From Zopfochytrium polystomum (Eukaryota; Chytridiomycota; Chytridiomycetes; Chytridiales; Chytridiaceae), in the NCBI GenBank assembly GCA_025765615.1, contig JAIVFJ010000065.1, forward strand, positions 124,001-188,000: a stretch of DNA of 64,000 nucleotides, written 5' to 3'. Each line of letters opens with the position of its first letter. Position 1 is the stretch's first letter. The position numbers were made by a program, and so were the translations under genes. The notes under the pieces were generated by a model. The model had not been told where the DNA came from and ran no database searches. It was given only the letters and a program-made list of their open reading frames with translations. Positions 33,701 through 44,464 of the stretch are shown here, piece by piece.

Positions 33701-36700
33701 CAGGTCATTCTCTACTTTTCTCGCCTCTCGTGGAATTCTTGCAACATGAGACACAATTGAGATCACTTCAGTCATGTGAACTTTGACTCCAGCATGGTGC
33801 ATTGAGATAATGTCTGATTCAGAATCTAAAATAATCCAGTTTAAGTAGTTTTTTCTTCTTCTGCGTGCTTACGGTTTGAGTACGGCAATCCGAAAGGGAG
33901 AACGGTGTCGCAGCTCTCTACAATTTCGTGCTCAGGCCTTCCATCTTTCTTCGCTTTCAGAGCTGAGTCTCCGCATCTCAGAATCCAGTCACGATGTCCG
34001 AGAATCAGTTGGTTTGTTGCGGCCACCACCATGCGTGCTTGCGCATCAAACGCCTTTGTCGCCAGGACATAATTTTTGCTAAAGTACGGCGCCTTTAATT
34101 TTCTCGTATTAGCTTCTGCAGCGGTTTTGACGCCATCCTCACCCCAAAGTCGAAATGGGGACGAGCGTGGATGAGATTTGTGATGGTTTGTGAAAGCTCG
34201 TCGATTCCTTTTCTATCCACCGAGTGCTCCAAGGCTTCCAGATATGCATTGATAACCTGATCGCTTTTTAGGGCAAAATATGCAAAAGCAAAGCTGGAAT
34301 TCCCACTAACATCGATTTTCGCATATTGGAACTTCACCTCGTGTGAGAAGAGCTCGAGAAGGATTTGTGATCGATCCGCTTCCGGATTAAGATAAGTAAC
34401 ATCTTTTATATCGGCTGACTTCTTGATCAGAAACAATGAACAGCAGCGACACGGAAGCCTCCTCACTTCTTCGATCTGTCATTCTGTATCGCAGCTCATC
34501 CACATAAGCTGACGACACAGGCTCTCTTCCTCCAAGACCCTTGTTGATGTAAATGGTAGCAATCTTGATCAACTGCTTTTCAAGTTGCTTCATATCATCT
34601 ATCGCAACGTCTGGCACTGGATTAATTTAAGTTCAGGAAGGCTTTTTGAATACCATAGAGAATGCTGATGCCCCGCTGATCTCGAACAACAGCGCGGCCG
34701 GCCTCAATCACGCGGACGTCATCATGAGAGGTCCGCGTGGCTGATTTCAAGTCAAAGACATCAGGAACCTTGCTAAAGCCGTTCAAAGTTTGCTCGTTTG
34801 TTGGCTTTTGGTATGGAGTTGACGGCTGCACTCGTATATTCTGCAGAAATCTCAGAACGAGCCAGTTTCACACGTTCTTACATCATAACTTGTCGGCTGC
34901 CTTCGTTGTGTACATTCGAACTACGCTGAGTTAGTCTCCCGGGAAGATCAAACTTCACGTACCTCCATATTAATCTTCCTTTCGACCGATCTTAGAAAAT
35001 TCAATTGCCGCTTCAGCGTTTCCCTTAACTCCCTAAGATGTACGTGTCGGAGCTGGACGAATGCAAGTATTTCGTGCTCGGAGAAAATGGTGGCGATTGT
35101 GGGCTGTTTTGTTGGCATGAGAGGACAGAAAACAAACCATCGAAAGTTACCTCAATGACTGGAACTGCATTGCTTGTGCGGTTGGGATCAACATTTAAGA
35201 GCTCCTGCTCAATCAGCAAATTTTCTTCGTTTGTTCGAAGAATATGCCCGAAGGTTTGCTTTTTTGCGTCAAGAACTCGTTTTTCGCTAAAACGTTCTTC
35301 CACGCTTGGCACAAGCATACCCAGATTGAAAGTATTGGGGAAATGTTTTCCATCATCCTCCTTTTTGTCATCGTCTCCTATCATTCTAGGCGATGTTTTA
35401 CCGAGGATGCTGGACTTTGCTGTTGTTGGTCTGATGTTGGCCTTCTTCGAGGCAGCCTCCCAAATTCGCCGTGCAGAGTCCTTAAGTCTTGGAAGCACAA
35501 AGTCTACATCGTTGCAGCATATGAGATCGAAATCGCAAAGCATTTCAAAGTCCTGCTCCTTTCGGTTTCGGATGAGATCTTCTTGCAATTCTTGCCAATG
35601 CTCAAACTCTGGCAGGAATATCACTGAGCTCGTCCAATCTGCTCTTGCTCTCTTTGGGGCCTCAGGCACTTGGACCATAGTCAGCTAACATTCGCGTTCT
35701 GAGAACCAATGTGTGCACTTACACGGAAAACCATTACTATTAAACGATGTTACTGCGGCGGTGTAGTGGGAAAATTTCGCATCGAAGAGCGAAACCTCCG
35801 GCATCTTCTCATGTGCTTGTACTGAGATGGACTTTTGGTCATTCTCGCCATCGTATGGAAGGTATGTGGACTCGATTATCTGTTCCGAAAATTTGTACGT
35901 GAATCGCCCCTCAACTTCGTACGCAAAGGGCCGTCCGTCCTCGTCCCCAATTTTCGTCTCAATCTTGTGGTGAGTGCATTGAATTTCGAACTCCGTGAGG
36001 AAGTCCTCCACAGAAGCCAACTTGAGCGGGCACGAGCTCATAAATCTAGGTTTTGTAAGGTCATGGCGAAAGCGTTTGAGTAACACGAAGTGCTCTTGTT
36101 GACTTCACCGTACATATTGATTCCCTCATAGTAATCAATTGTGTTAAGTAGCTCTTTGCCAGGCGAAAGAGTAGCAATCATCTTGTAATCACTGAGTATT
36201 TGGGTCCTTTCTGCGAGGGGACTTGCTGCCACCCGGTTTAAATAGGTTGTCAAGCACCGAACCCCTCTGTGCGACATTGCAAGCCATCTCATGTAGACGG
36301 CCAAGTCTGCCGGCTCGAAGCCTGCGTCGACCATATCATCAGGGACATCTCGATCGTGGTCGGTCATCATTTCTTTCTGAAGCAGAAGTTTCGCATCACG
36401 CTCTGCCTGCTCTCGCGTTTCCTTCTCGATCTGCTTCTTGACTTTGAGCGCCTCCTTTGCAACTGCCATAATCTTAAGTCTTTGCTTCTCGGCTTTGGTG
36501 TCGCGAGTAAACAAGCCATTCCTCTCGGCCGCAATCCGTTCAGCCTCCTTCGCAGCGGCTTCGAGTTGAGCTTTGCGCGTGCGGACCTCATACGCCTCTG
36601 AAAGCCTTTGGCAACGGTCGAGAGCATCTCGATATTCGCATCGAAGGTGTGCAAGATATCGTTGCAAAGCCCCTAGATCCGAGTTGTTAATCGTGATAGG

Positions 36701-37380
36701 TTTACCTGCAATAATTGTTTGATTTAACGTTCATCGTGAGATTCGTGGACTCACTGAACCGAGACCACCGCGATATTACTCGGGACGACTCTTCCAATAA
36801 ATGCGTGGACCTCTCCAGGAAGAACTCCTTAAGAATCACAAGCAGAGTTTCTCCGTTTATGGCTTCGTCAATATTCCACGACTCTTTCAGCTTGGGTCAA
36901 GTTAGGAAAGTTTCCAAATCATAGCTTAGTTACACACCTCCAGTTGAATCTGTTCGGAGCTGTTCGATTGGAGAATCGGTGCATCGACTTTGGCAATGCG
37001 GTCAACATGATTCTGCCGGACTTTTCGAAAATTCTCGAAGTACCTTAACAGGCGTTAAAAAAAAAATCGAAATCTCTTGCTACAACGACTTACGAGACGT
37101 TTGGAAACGATGCTAGTCTGTCCCTGCGGGAATTAGCTGTTTGAAAGTCTTTCGATTTCGACTCCTGAAGGATTCGAATTTCGGCTAAGAGCTGAATGAT
37201 GTGAATAATCAGTGATCGGTGGAGTGCACCAAGGCCAAGCACTACATCGTCAAACCGCTTGTCTAGCATCGTCACGGACTCGACTGGGGGCGTCTCTTTA
37301 AGCTCGTCAGGAATCTCAGACTCTACTTGCGCCGCAACATCCCTGGGGTCATGAAGCGAGTGCTCATCATCTTGCTCCAT
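27706..37380 (-). CDS. Large multi-exon CCDC162/DUF4549-like coiled-coil protein
   Basis: A chain of minus-strand exons from ATG 37380 (MEQDDEHSLHDPRDVAAQ) to the stop at 27706, separated by about 45-50-nt introns (for example CTGTTAAG near 37030 and TCCTAACTTGACCCAAG near 36890). Order: an acidic start; SRWSRFSKPITINNSDLGAL and YLAHLRCEYRDALDRCQRL; a charged coiled coil (36350-36600); an AVYMRWLAMSHRG block; DDMKQLEKQLIKIATIYINK; TNLIHARPHFDFGVR; GLPYSN; then helical segments and a C-terminal coiled coil (30100-28850) with a Ser/Arg-rich tail in the long last exon (29109-27706). The arrangement fits my memory of CCDC162/DUF4549 proteins of ciliated organisms. Not every splice junction could be resolved (for example 36080-36120 and 35690-35720), and a split into two genes is possible. 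Confidence 0.55.
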
Positions 37381-37394
37381 ATTATTCGTGTTGA

Positions 37395-37727
37395 TTGTCA
37401 GTCACAGCCGACGGAGAACAAAAAAATTCAAACAGCCCAACAACAATAAATATAATGAAGAACGTGTTGCCACGGCCACGGCCACGCCGAAAGAACAAAC
37501 CCTTCAACTACAGCCACGAAGAATACGATCCTTCAACTGCAGCCGCGGATCGCGTTTGGCAGACTGAATGCAGGAAGCAGAGGCTGAGGGCCGATCGGCG
37601 CGAGAAAGTAGCATCGGGTAGCGGCGCGAGAGAAAACGTAGGCCCGTCTCTGCCAACTTCGGAGGGATTGGCGGCAAATGAAGCGCTTTGGCGCCTCTTT
37701 CCTTCATTAGTCGAAGTAACAAAATAG
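37395..37727 (+). CDS. Small basic protein, head-to-head with the large gene
   Basis: A 110-aa frame starts 14 bp from the divergent start codon of the CCDC162-like gene; a second ATG at 37455 would give 90 aa. The sequence is basic (PRPRPRRKNKPFNYSHEEY, then QRLRADRREK). The overlapping minus-strand ORF is a shadow or the reverse. I do not recognise a family. If real, the two genes share one bidirectional promoter. Confidence 0.4.
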   Translation: MSVTADGEQKNSNSPTTINIMKNVLPRPRPRRKNKPFNYSHEEYDPSTAAADRVWQTECRKQRLRADRREKVASGSGARENVGPSLPTSEGLAANEALWRLFPSLVEVTK

Positions 37728-38332
37728 AAATCCTTCGAATGTGGTGAAACACAAAAACAAAAACGCCCAGAGTATCCGCACCTGCGTGCCCATATTGTGT
37801 AATTACACGCCTTCAATGATAAGATTCTAGACATCGCAGAATTATTTAAACATTCCCCTGTAAGTATGCCCTCCATTTTATCATCTTACTTTGTCCTCAC
37901 TAAAATCCGTTTTGCAGTGTTTATCAGATGAAAATTACGCCAAAGAAAAGTTCTTAAATTATGCAATTTATGAGTATGCTGGGAAGAAATAGTTTTTTTT
38001 GCATCCCAACAGGATTTTCAATGCAACTACGCAAAAGGTTGGAGTTTCACCTTTACTTGCCTTCAAAAGTCAGAAAGGGTGGTTGGGGCAGGCGCACGCC
38101 GGCAGCGATGGCCTGGCGACGCAGCCAAGGCGAAGAAATTTACCTCCAAATATTTTTTGACAAGTGAGCGATTGCTTTTGCCAGGGAACTGCAGAACTCA
38201 ACTTCGCTCTAAACAACCGGGTTCGATAATTGCGATTTTAATGTTCCAGCTGCACGGATACACCACCTCCATAAAAGCCTATTGGACGAGAACCCCGTCT
38301 GCACACAAAACAGGGGGGGGGGGGGGGGGGGC
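37728..38332. other. Convergent 3' region with a 19-base G run
   Basis: No gene is supported. An uninterrupted run of 19 G lies at 38313-38331, directly next to the stop codon of the minus-strand gene (poly-C in its 3' UTR). Confidence 0.6.
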
Positions 38333-39688
38333 CTAAATCGACACACCGTGATCGACAAAACCATCCTCGTCGACCAAGCGCAGAACGTCCAGTATTGGCA
38401 TCGCAACTTCAAAAGAAAGCAAGCGCCGCTGTACTTCCTCCTTCACAATCCCACTTACCATGCCCGGCCAAAAATCCCTGGTGGCTGGTCCGGCTGAGAA
38501 GCTGGCAAGCACCTGGGCGCCGAATTCCCCGACGTTTCCCAGTTTTCGAGCGCGAACGTCTGCCTCTATGACGACTGTCGTCCACTTCGAGTCAAACGGG
38601 TGAACACCAAGAATCCGCTCTACGTTGATAGCGGCCTCAACCAGTTCCTCGCCCACACCATCGTCCCCGTTGTAGACGTTCCGCCGGTGTTGTGCCACGG
38701 GCAGCACGACAAAATTCGGCGGAAGACGGTGTCGCAATGCCTCCCATTGTCCAGATACTCGTAGAGCAGTAATTGGTGATGTAAAAAAAGCGGGGTGCGT
38801 TCGAGGTATCGGGAACCGGCGGGTCAGAAAGACGGCCGTCGACAAAATTTTTGCGGGTTCTGACGCAGGCTCCGTCGCATGGGGCAATCGCATACGGGCA
38901 AGGACGCAAGACACGCATGATACGTTGACAAAATAGGTCTGAGGACTGTCGGACTTCTCCGGCGGTGCGGGCGAGCTGTGGGAAGAGGAGCTTCCACTTG
39001 TTGCGAACCGCTGGCTAACCGCAGCAGATACAGCCATTATGGCGTCTGCTAGTGCGGGTGCTCCACTCAACGGTGTCGATGCGTAGCTCGGTGCTGAAGG
39101 TGGCGTGAGGTTTTGCTGCGGTGGCGGTGGTCCCTCCACAGGCAGGAGATGCACAAGAGAGCTGGTGGAAGGCGGCGGATATAGTCTTGAATGAGGAATG
39201 GATGGTGGCGCATATGGGGGAAGCGGCGAATTTAAGGCAGGAGAAGCACCCGGATCCATAACTGCCGGCTGAAACCATGGTCGTTGGGGCAAATGCCAGT
39301 CGGAGACTGTTTCGGAGGGACGAGGGGGCACACTTGCCGACGGCCGTTTTGGTAGGGGTGGGGGCCGAAAAGGCAGTTGCGGCGCAATGCGACCTCCCCG
39401 CTCTCCCCGCTGCGCACGCGCGTGAGGATGTTCCGCTTCGGCGCCGCCGGAAACAGACACGATGGTTTCGAAACGGCTTTGGATTGGACCAGGATCTTCC
39501 AGGGGCCACGGATCGGCCAGGTCAGCGCTGCCGTCCTCGCCATAGTGCCACGAGACCTGGCTTGCCATCCGCACTAGGTCATCATAGTCATCGTCGTTGT
39601 AATCATCGCCTTCGTCATCGTCGTCGTCGTCCAAGTCCACCTCCCCGTGCTCAGCACTTGCTGCGCCGCTGCTCTCTTTTTCCATCAC
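38333..39688 (-). CDS. Uncharacterised acidic and proline-rich protein, 451 aa
   Basis: A single intronless frame. It has an acidic N-terminus (residues about 16-36, mostly Asp/Glu), a long Pro-rich middle (RPPPLPKRP, PPPPQQNLTPP) with class-II-like SH3-binding PxxP sites, and an ordered C-terminal part from about residue 255 (FVNVSCVSCVLARMRLP, FVVLPVAQHRRN, FDSKWTTVVIEADVRAR). The C-terminal half looks globular but matches no family I know. Codon composition resembles the neighbouring genes. A host gene is likely. Confidence 0.6.
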   Translation of the reverse strand: MMEKESSGAASAEHGEVDLDDDDDDEGDDYNDDDYDDLVRMASQVSWHYGEDGSADLADPWPLEDPGPIQSRFETIVSVSGGAEAEHPHARAQRGERGGRIAPQLPFRPPPLPKRPSASVPPRPSETVSDWHLPQRPWFQPAVMDPGASPALNSPLPPYAPPSIPHSRLYPPPSTSSLVHLLPVEGPPPPQQNLTPPSAPSYASTPLSGAPALADAIMAVSAAVSQRFATSGSSSSHSSPAPPEKSDSPQTYFVNVSCVSCVLARMRLPHATEPASEPAKILSTAVFLTRRFPIPRTHPAFFTSPITALRVSGQWEALRHRLPPNFVVLPVAQHRRNVYNGDDGVGEELVEAAINVERILGVHPFDSKWTTVVIEADVRARKLGNVGEFGAQVLASFSAGPATRDFWPGMVSGIVKEEVQRRLLSFEVAMPILDVLRLVDEDGFVDHGVSI

Positions 39689-40144
39689 GTGTTATTAATA
39701 TTTGGAAAAATAAGATATTTAAAGGCAAAGCCTCACACCTCGGCCTGCAGCCAGGTGTCATGGATAATCCAGCACTCTAATGGGCACGGGACTAAGCGGA
39801 AAAAGCAGCCAAAGGCCAAACCAAGGCATCCTGTTGAAGTAAGCTTAGTTCTTGTTGAGGCTGCAGCGTGGAAACAGCAATGTCATCATTGGTCGCTGAA
39901 AGCGTGTTTAAGGAGGAGTGCGACAGCAACTTTTGCAAACAGATGCGAATTGGCGAAGCCAACAATTTGTCCATATGTTGGAGCCACGTTATAAGCCAAT
40001 CATAACAAGGCACTTTCCGTGATAAGCATAGAAGGCCACACATCACAAAACAGTCCACTCCAAGTTAGGAGGGAAGAAGGCTGGGATGTGTCTTTGAGGG
40101 TGGTCTGACCTCAGCCTCCAGAGCTTGATGAGGACGAAGAACTC
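39689..40144. other. Intergenic region
   Basis: Promoter side of the 38.3-39.7 kb gene and flank of the LTR; nothing further recognised. Confidence 0.4.
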
Positions 40145-40964
40145 TGTTGAGATTTGAGCCTAGGAAGCCAGCTTCCTATGTCAACAGCGGACTCGTCGCT
40201 GCCGCCGATGTGACTTACACTAAGTTGGGTAAGCTGAAAGGTCCAATCTGAATCCAACGAAAAGAGTTAGGTGAAGACAGCAGTGATTCTGGCTTTGCTT
40301 TCCTAGGCTTCGCCAGCGAGGACAATACAATTAGAATCACACCCAATGAGTTCAGAGAAATATTGAACCAGGGCTGCTCACAGCAGCTCCAGGTCAGCTG
40401 ACTGTTGTCGGAACCAATGTTGAACCAGGGACTGGTTGATTTGAAATGCTCCTGGGGATTTCAAATCATCTTTCCTCTGTGGGAAGACTGGTCACTACAC
40501 ACAGACCTCTGGACAGACCTTGGTTGATTTGAAATGCTCCTGAAGATTTCAAATCATTTTCCCTCTCTGTGGGGGGACCAGTTGCTTGCACACTGGTCTC
40601 CACACAGAGCTTGGTGGATTTGAAATGCTCTGAATATTTCAAATCACCCTCCCTCTGTGGGAAGGGGTTTACAACATCTCCCCAGAGCAAAGTCCTGTCT
40701 GAAGCAGTTTGCAACTTGTTCAGACAGGCAAAACAGGAAAGACTGGTCAACCTCCCTGCAGGAGTATAAATTGGGCAGAGTTTTCTTATTGAAAAAAAAA
40801 CTCTCACTCCAATTTGCCAGTCCCTGTCTAAAACAAGCTCTCTTTACCCACTTGCCCTTGGTCGCTTGCTACACTCACTCTTGTACACAAGTTCTCGATT
40901 CAAGCCTCAGTTCCTCGACCATTCCACCTTCTTGCACCGCCGCCTCCACTCACGATGTCGCCTT
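40145..40964 (+). mobile_element. Second copy of the 830-bp LTR, 3' end cut
   Basis: Nearly identical to 25124-25953 over about 770 bp, including the three hairpin modules and TATA box. The last about 60 bp are diverged, and the end is lost where the next repeat starts (TGTGAGACTATAC at 40965). Confidence 0.85.
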
Positions 40965-41926
40965 TGTGAGACTATACTCACTCCTTTGACCCTGGGATCT
41001 TGGCCCTAGAGTGATTGAAATCAAATAATAGGCTAAAACCAACTTTATTGGGCTGTTGTTTAGGCGGTGTTTCAACCCTACTTCTTGCCTAGTCCACGAA
41101 GTATCCCTACTGATTCGTCTAACAGGGGTCTCAAACACAAAGAATGAACATTCAGAGTGCCAATCCTCTGAGGGATCGGTGCTGGAGCACCGATTACTTG
41201 CGTGGCCATGGGCGGATGCGAGGGGAAACGGAAGGGCACTCCTGAGGGCGCAAAACAACCGCAGAATAAAGAGAGAGAAGAGGGAAATGGGGTTTTTATC
41301 TCAGGAACCTAATCTCAAATACAACAGGAGTGGTTAATAGCGATGGGACAGACAGGGCGTGACCTAGTGCCCGTCGTTGCAGGCAGTGCTGCAGGAGCCC
41401 TCGTCGTTGCCAGCAACGGGGGGAAGAGAGAAATGGGAGTTGACTATGTTGGCGTTGGAAGGTCGCCAGCATTGAACTCGCACGTGGAAATACCTGCGAT
41501 TGTACACACACCCTGCCAAGCTGTGTCAGCATGATCACTCGACCAATGGGCTTTATCACGTTGCACTTGTACGTACACATCTCACTCTCACAGGAATAGG
41601 ACTGAGGCAGGCACTCGTAGATTGAACTCTCAGGTATCGGGGACCCCGCAGGGCGCGGCCACCAACACTCTGCCGTCACCTCTGTGGCAGGTGAGCACCT
41701 GTGATCCTCACTCCAACACAGAGCCAGCAGCCTCGCACAGTCAGTGGTGGGGCCAGCTGCATTCCCCACCCACAGCCCCTTAAGAGGAGCCCCCGAAGGG
41801 ACCATGCACTCACCTGGGTGTGTACCACCTCTCACTACCCTCACTGTCGCGAGACAGATGGATTTGAAGGGACTCAGTATTGGCCCACTGCCATAAACGG
41901 CCAAGAGAACCAATTCTCCTGTCACA
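40965..41926 (+). repeat. Long repeat, possible LTR (TGTGA...TCACA)
   Basis: It starts TGTGAGACTATACTCACTCC and may end CTCCTGTCACA. About 900 bp match 57135-58870 once the nested insertion there is removed; the first 330 bp match 9115-9450 (minus). No RT, transposase or other protein was recognised. No target duplication was found. Confidence 0.6.
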
Positions 41927-42544
41927 CACCAGGACTGCCACCCCCAGCTCATACACACAGTCAGAGGAGGAGGAGAAAGGAAGGGAAAACATATACAAAA
42001 GAACAAAACAATTCATAAACCAACAAAGAAGAGATAGGAGGACTGAGTCACCAAACAATGGGGCTGAGCCATCAAACAAGGAAGACAGCTCAGAAAATCA
42101 TTGAGCATTTCTTGGCATTCAAGGGTGGAAGACATGGGGAAAGCTAGTTGGTGCAAAGAGGGAGACAGTCACTCGCAGCCGCAAGAGAAAAGAGAGACAC
42201 AAACAAAGACAACAAACAAACAAATAAATAAAAGATAAAACAGTAAAAACAGGATAAACAGGATAAACTACTAATTGAAAAAATAAGTAAAAATCATCAA
42301 TGAAGAAAGGAGAAAAAACCCTATGATCTCATACCCTTTCATGAGGCCTTTCATCATGGTAGCTTGTGCAGCAGCTCTGTGTTAGATCTGTGTACCCCTG
42401 GACTCTGTACTTCTACCCACTGAAGCACATCATCCTAATCCATTTCCAAAAGCAAGGAGGGCAAGGCTTAGTCATTGTGCAGAACTTTGCATTCTGCATC
42501 ATTCACTCAGTGCATTTCTGCATCATTCACCCAGTGACTGCCAG
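41927..42544. other. Intergenic/repeat region
   Basis: A-rich stretch (42180-42310) without a supported gene. Confidence 0.4.
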
Positions 42545-42610
42545 CATGTCTCAAACTTAGCACCTCTCCCATCAGAGGGAGTGCTCTACACCACTGAGCT
42601 AGAGGGCCTC
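42545..42610 (-). pseudogene. tRNA-like sequence with A and B boxes
   Basis: The reverse complement reads GGCCCTCTAGCTCAGTGG (A-box like TAGCTCAGTGG), a near-paired anticodon arm around CTCTGAT, and AGTTTGAGAC as a weak B box. The acceptor stem is absent. It is a tRNA pseudogene or head of a tRNA-derived SINE without recognisable tail. Confidence 0.45.
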
Positions 42611-43112
42611 TTGCCAGTAGTGCAGAGCAGCCTGAACCATTCAGCCTGCAACTTAGTGCGTAATAATAACATGAATAATATACATGGCTGCAGCTAAGAG
42701 ACAGTCCAAATCTCGGTGTTTCAGCTTGTAGGGACAATAACAACCCATGAGAATGATAAGAAACAGGGCCCAGCTGTGTTATGTCACTTTTGTGAAGCAT
42801 TGTTTGGTTGAGTCAAATTGATAATCCTCACAATATCAGTTAAAAGAGCTACTCTTTTTACTTGAGGTTGCAGGCTCAACAGCCTGTCATCCTCACACTC
42901 TCCAACCAGCCGTCGCAGGCTTGATAAGAATTTGCACAAGCTGCGCTCACTGCAAGAAACGCTCAGTGAGAACCTGACCGTCGAATATCGGCGCAATGCA
43001 GCAGCAAGATAGAACTCCGACGTCAATTACCAACGATGTAGGCAAGAAGATTCCAACATCGCAATGGGACTACAAGTGTTAGATATGACGCTGATGTTGC
43101 GCAGCGACATCG
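42611..43112. other. Intergenic region
   Basis: No gene supported. The sequence GCGCAGCGACATC just left of the SINE (about 43100-43112) recurs as GCGTAGCGACATC at about 43461-43473. Confidence 0.4.
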
Positions 43113-43129
43113 ATTGTAGGTAGAACTCT

Positions 43130-43417
43130 TTTTTTTTATTTTTTATATTGTTTCGGCCCTGAAGGGCCGACGGGAAGAGAAAGCACCATCAACGGTGAAC
43201 TGTTATAGACTACATCCAGGTATCACCTCAGCAAACCCACCCCATGCACTATGGACTTACAGGGTCATCAGGCATCTCCACTGCACCACTCCTTGCAATT
43301 CAAGACCGTACTCTTTCTTGTTGCCTCCAGCAGCTGGCGTCGTGACTTGAACCCTGGGCCCTTGAGTGACAGATACCAGACCCCCCATGCTTTCCCAGCT
43401 CGGCTCTTGCAAGGGGC
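43130..43417 (-). mobile_element. tRNA-derived SINE with 17-bp target duplication
   Basis: Perfect 17-bp direct repeats (ATTGTAGGTAGAACTCT) at 43113-43129 and 43418-43434 flank a 288-bp unit on the minus strand. From its 5' end: an A-box-like AGCCGAGCTGGG, a B box GGTTCAAGTC, an unrelated body, a short perfect hairpin CGGCCCTTCAGGGCCG and an A-rich tail (AATATAAAAAATAAAAAAAA). This is the full SINE layout; the hairpin before the tail is the sort of 3' end recognised by a partner LINE. Confidence 0.9.
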
Positions 43418-43434
43418 ATTGTAGGTAGAACTCT

Positions 43435-43781
43435 GATGGAGGCAAGATGGGGTGTGTTGTTGCGTAGCGACATCAGGACGCTGTAGGATGCCATCATCAA
43501 CAACAATGGAAGGAGATTGGATGCTTGTGACTTAGAGCTGACAGTTGGATGGAGGTCTATGTTGGTGAGCGCCCCACCATGCCGTTAGGTTGTACTCACA
43601 ATGTGTGAGTCTGATAATCGGGTCCACGCCGTAGTTCTTCCTCCATGAGACTCTCTAGCTAGATTCGATTGAAGATCTCATAGTCTCTCTCCTTTTCCTC
43701 TCTGTTGTCTCTCTCCCACTTCGTCTGTCTGCCTGTCTATCTGCAAATCTTGGCTGGACCCAAAGTACCAGTCATTGTTCA
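43435..43781. other. Intergenic region
   Basis: Short C/T-rich stretch (43680-43745). No gene supported. Confidence 0.4.
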
Positions 43782-44464
43782 TGTAGGTTGGAACTGACTG
43801 GTAAGTAGCGAGAGGTGCAAGACAGGCCCGAACCTATTGTGGCTGTCAGCTAATGTGCTATATTGTGCCCATGGGTAGAGCAATCCATCACTGATGCAGA
43901 TCCTGACCCTGACTTGTGCTGTTGTCAAAAATTTTGAGTAGAAAGTTGAACAGAAACCAGGTGCAAATATTTTTCCTCCCCTCTGCCAAGCAGTTCAGTA
44001 TAGAAGAGGTTTTGGGCCAGTGCCAGTCATGGTTTGTGTAATGAATCACCCTCTGGAAGCCTCTGGAACCTTCTAGAACATTCCCTCCTGGAACCTTCTT
44101 TGCCTTTCTGACTTGCCTTGTTGTTGTCATTGGGATCACTAGTAATTGTCCTTTCTGGAACTGCCTTGAGCTTTGACAATGAAGACTCTCAAAGGGTATA
44201 TAAAAGTGGGATGGGGGACCTGTCCCATCCCTCAATTGAACTATTGTTTACAATGCAAGCATTACTCCTCTCAGTTTCTTTTCTGCCTTGACCTGTCTGG
44301 CCATGTTCCTGACAGTTGGATACCAACTATTATGGCATGCTTATCTCAGTATATCAGTTATTCATAACAGGGTTAGTCTTCCTCTTTAAGTTGCGGAGAC
44401 TCAGGTCCCGCCACAAATACACTTCTCGTCCTCCTTCACTCATACCTTATAGTAGACTGTTTCC
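43782..44464 (+). mobile_element. Old Copia LTR (TGTTAGGCGG family) split by a younger solo LTR
   Basis: It begins TGTAGGTTGGAACTGACTGG and ends near TATAGTAGACTGTTT, clearly diverged from the copy at 21005. The middle is interrupted at 44037-44314 by another family. Without that insertion it is about 405 bp, the normal length. Confidence 0.8.
44037..44314 (+). mobile_element. Nested solo LTR (TGTTATGAATC family)
   Basis: It starts TGTAATGAATCACC and ends TTCCTGACA. The flanks GTTTG and GTTGG match at 4 of 5 bases. A TATA box (GGGTATATAAAAG, about 44195) lies in the 3' half. Relatives: 786-1093 and 52039-52288. Confidence 0.8.

Noticed and set aside
35038..35688. 216-aa plus-strand ORF
   Set aside because: The minus strand here fits the exon chain of the large CCDC162-like gene and has better coding composition.
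25124..40964. One giant retroelement carrying host genes between two LTRs
   Set aside because: The left LTR has its own near-perfect target duplication and no primer site, gag or pol lies between; the interior genes have normal introns.
41701..42018. 105-aa ORF in the long repeat
   Set aside because: The repeat copy at 58.6-58.9 kb does not keep the frame, so it is unlikely to code.
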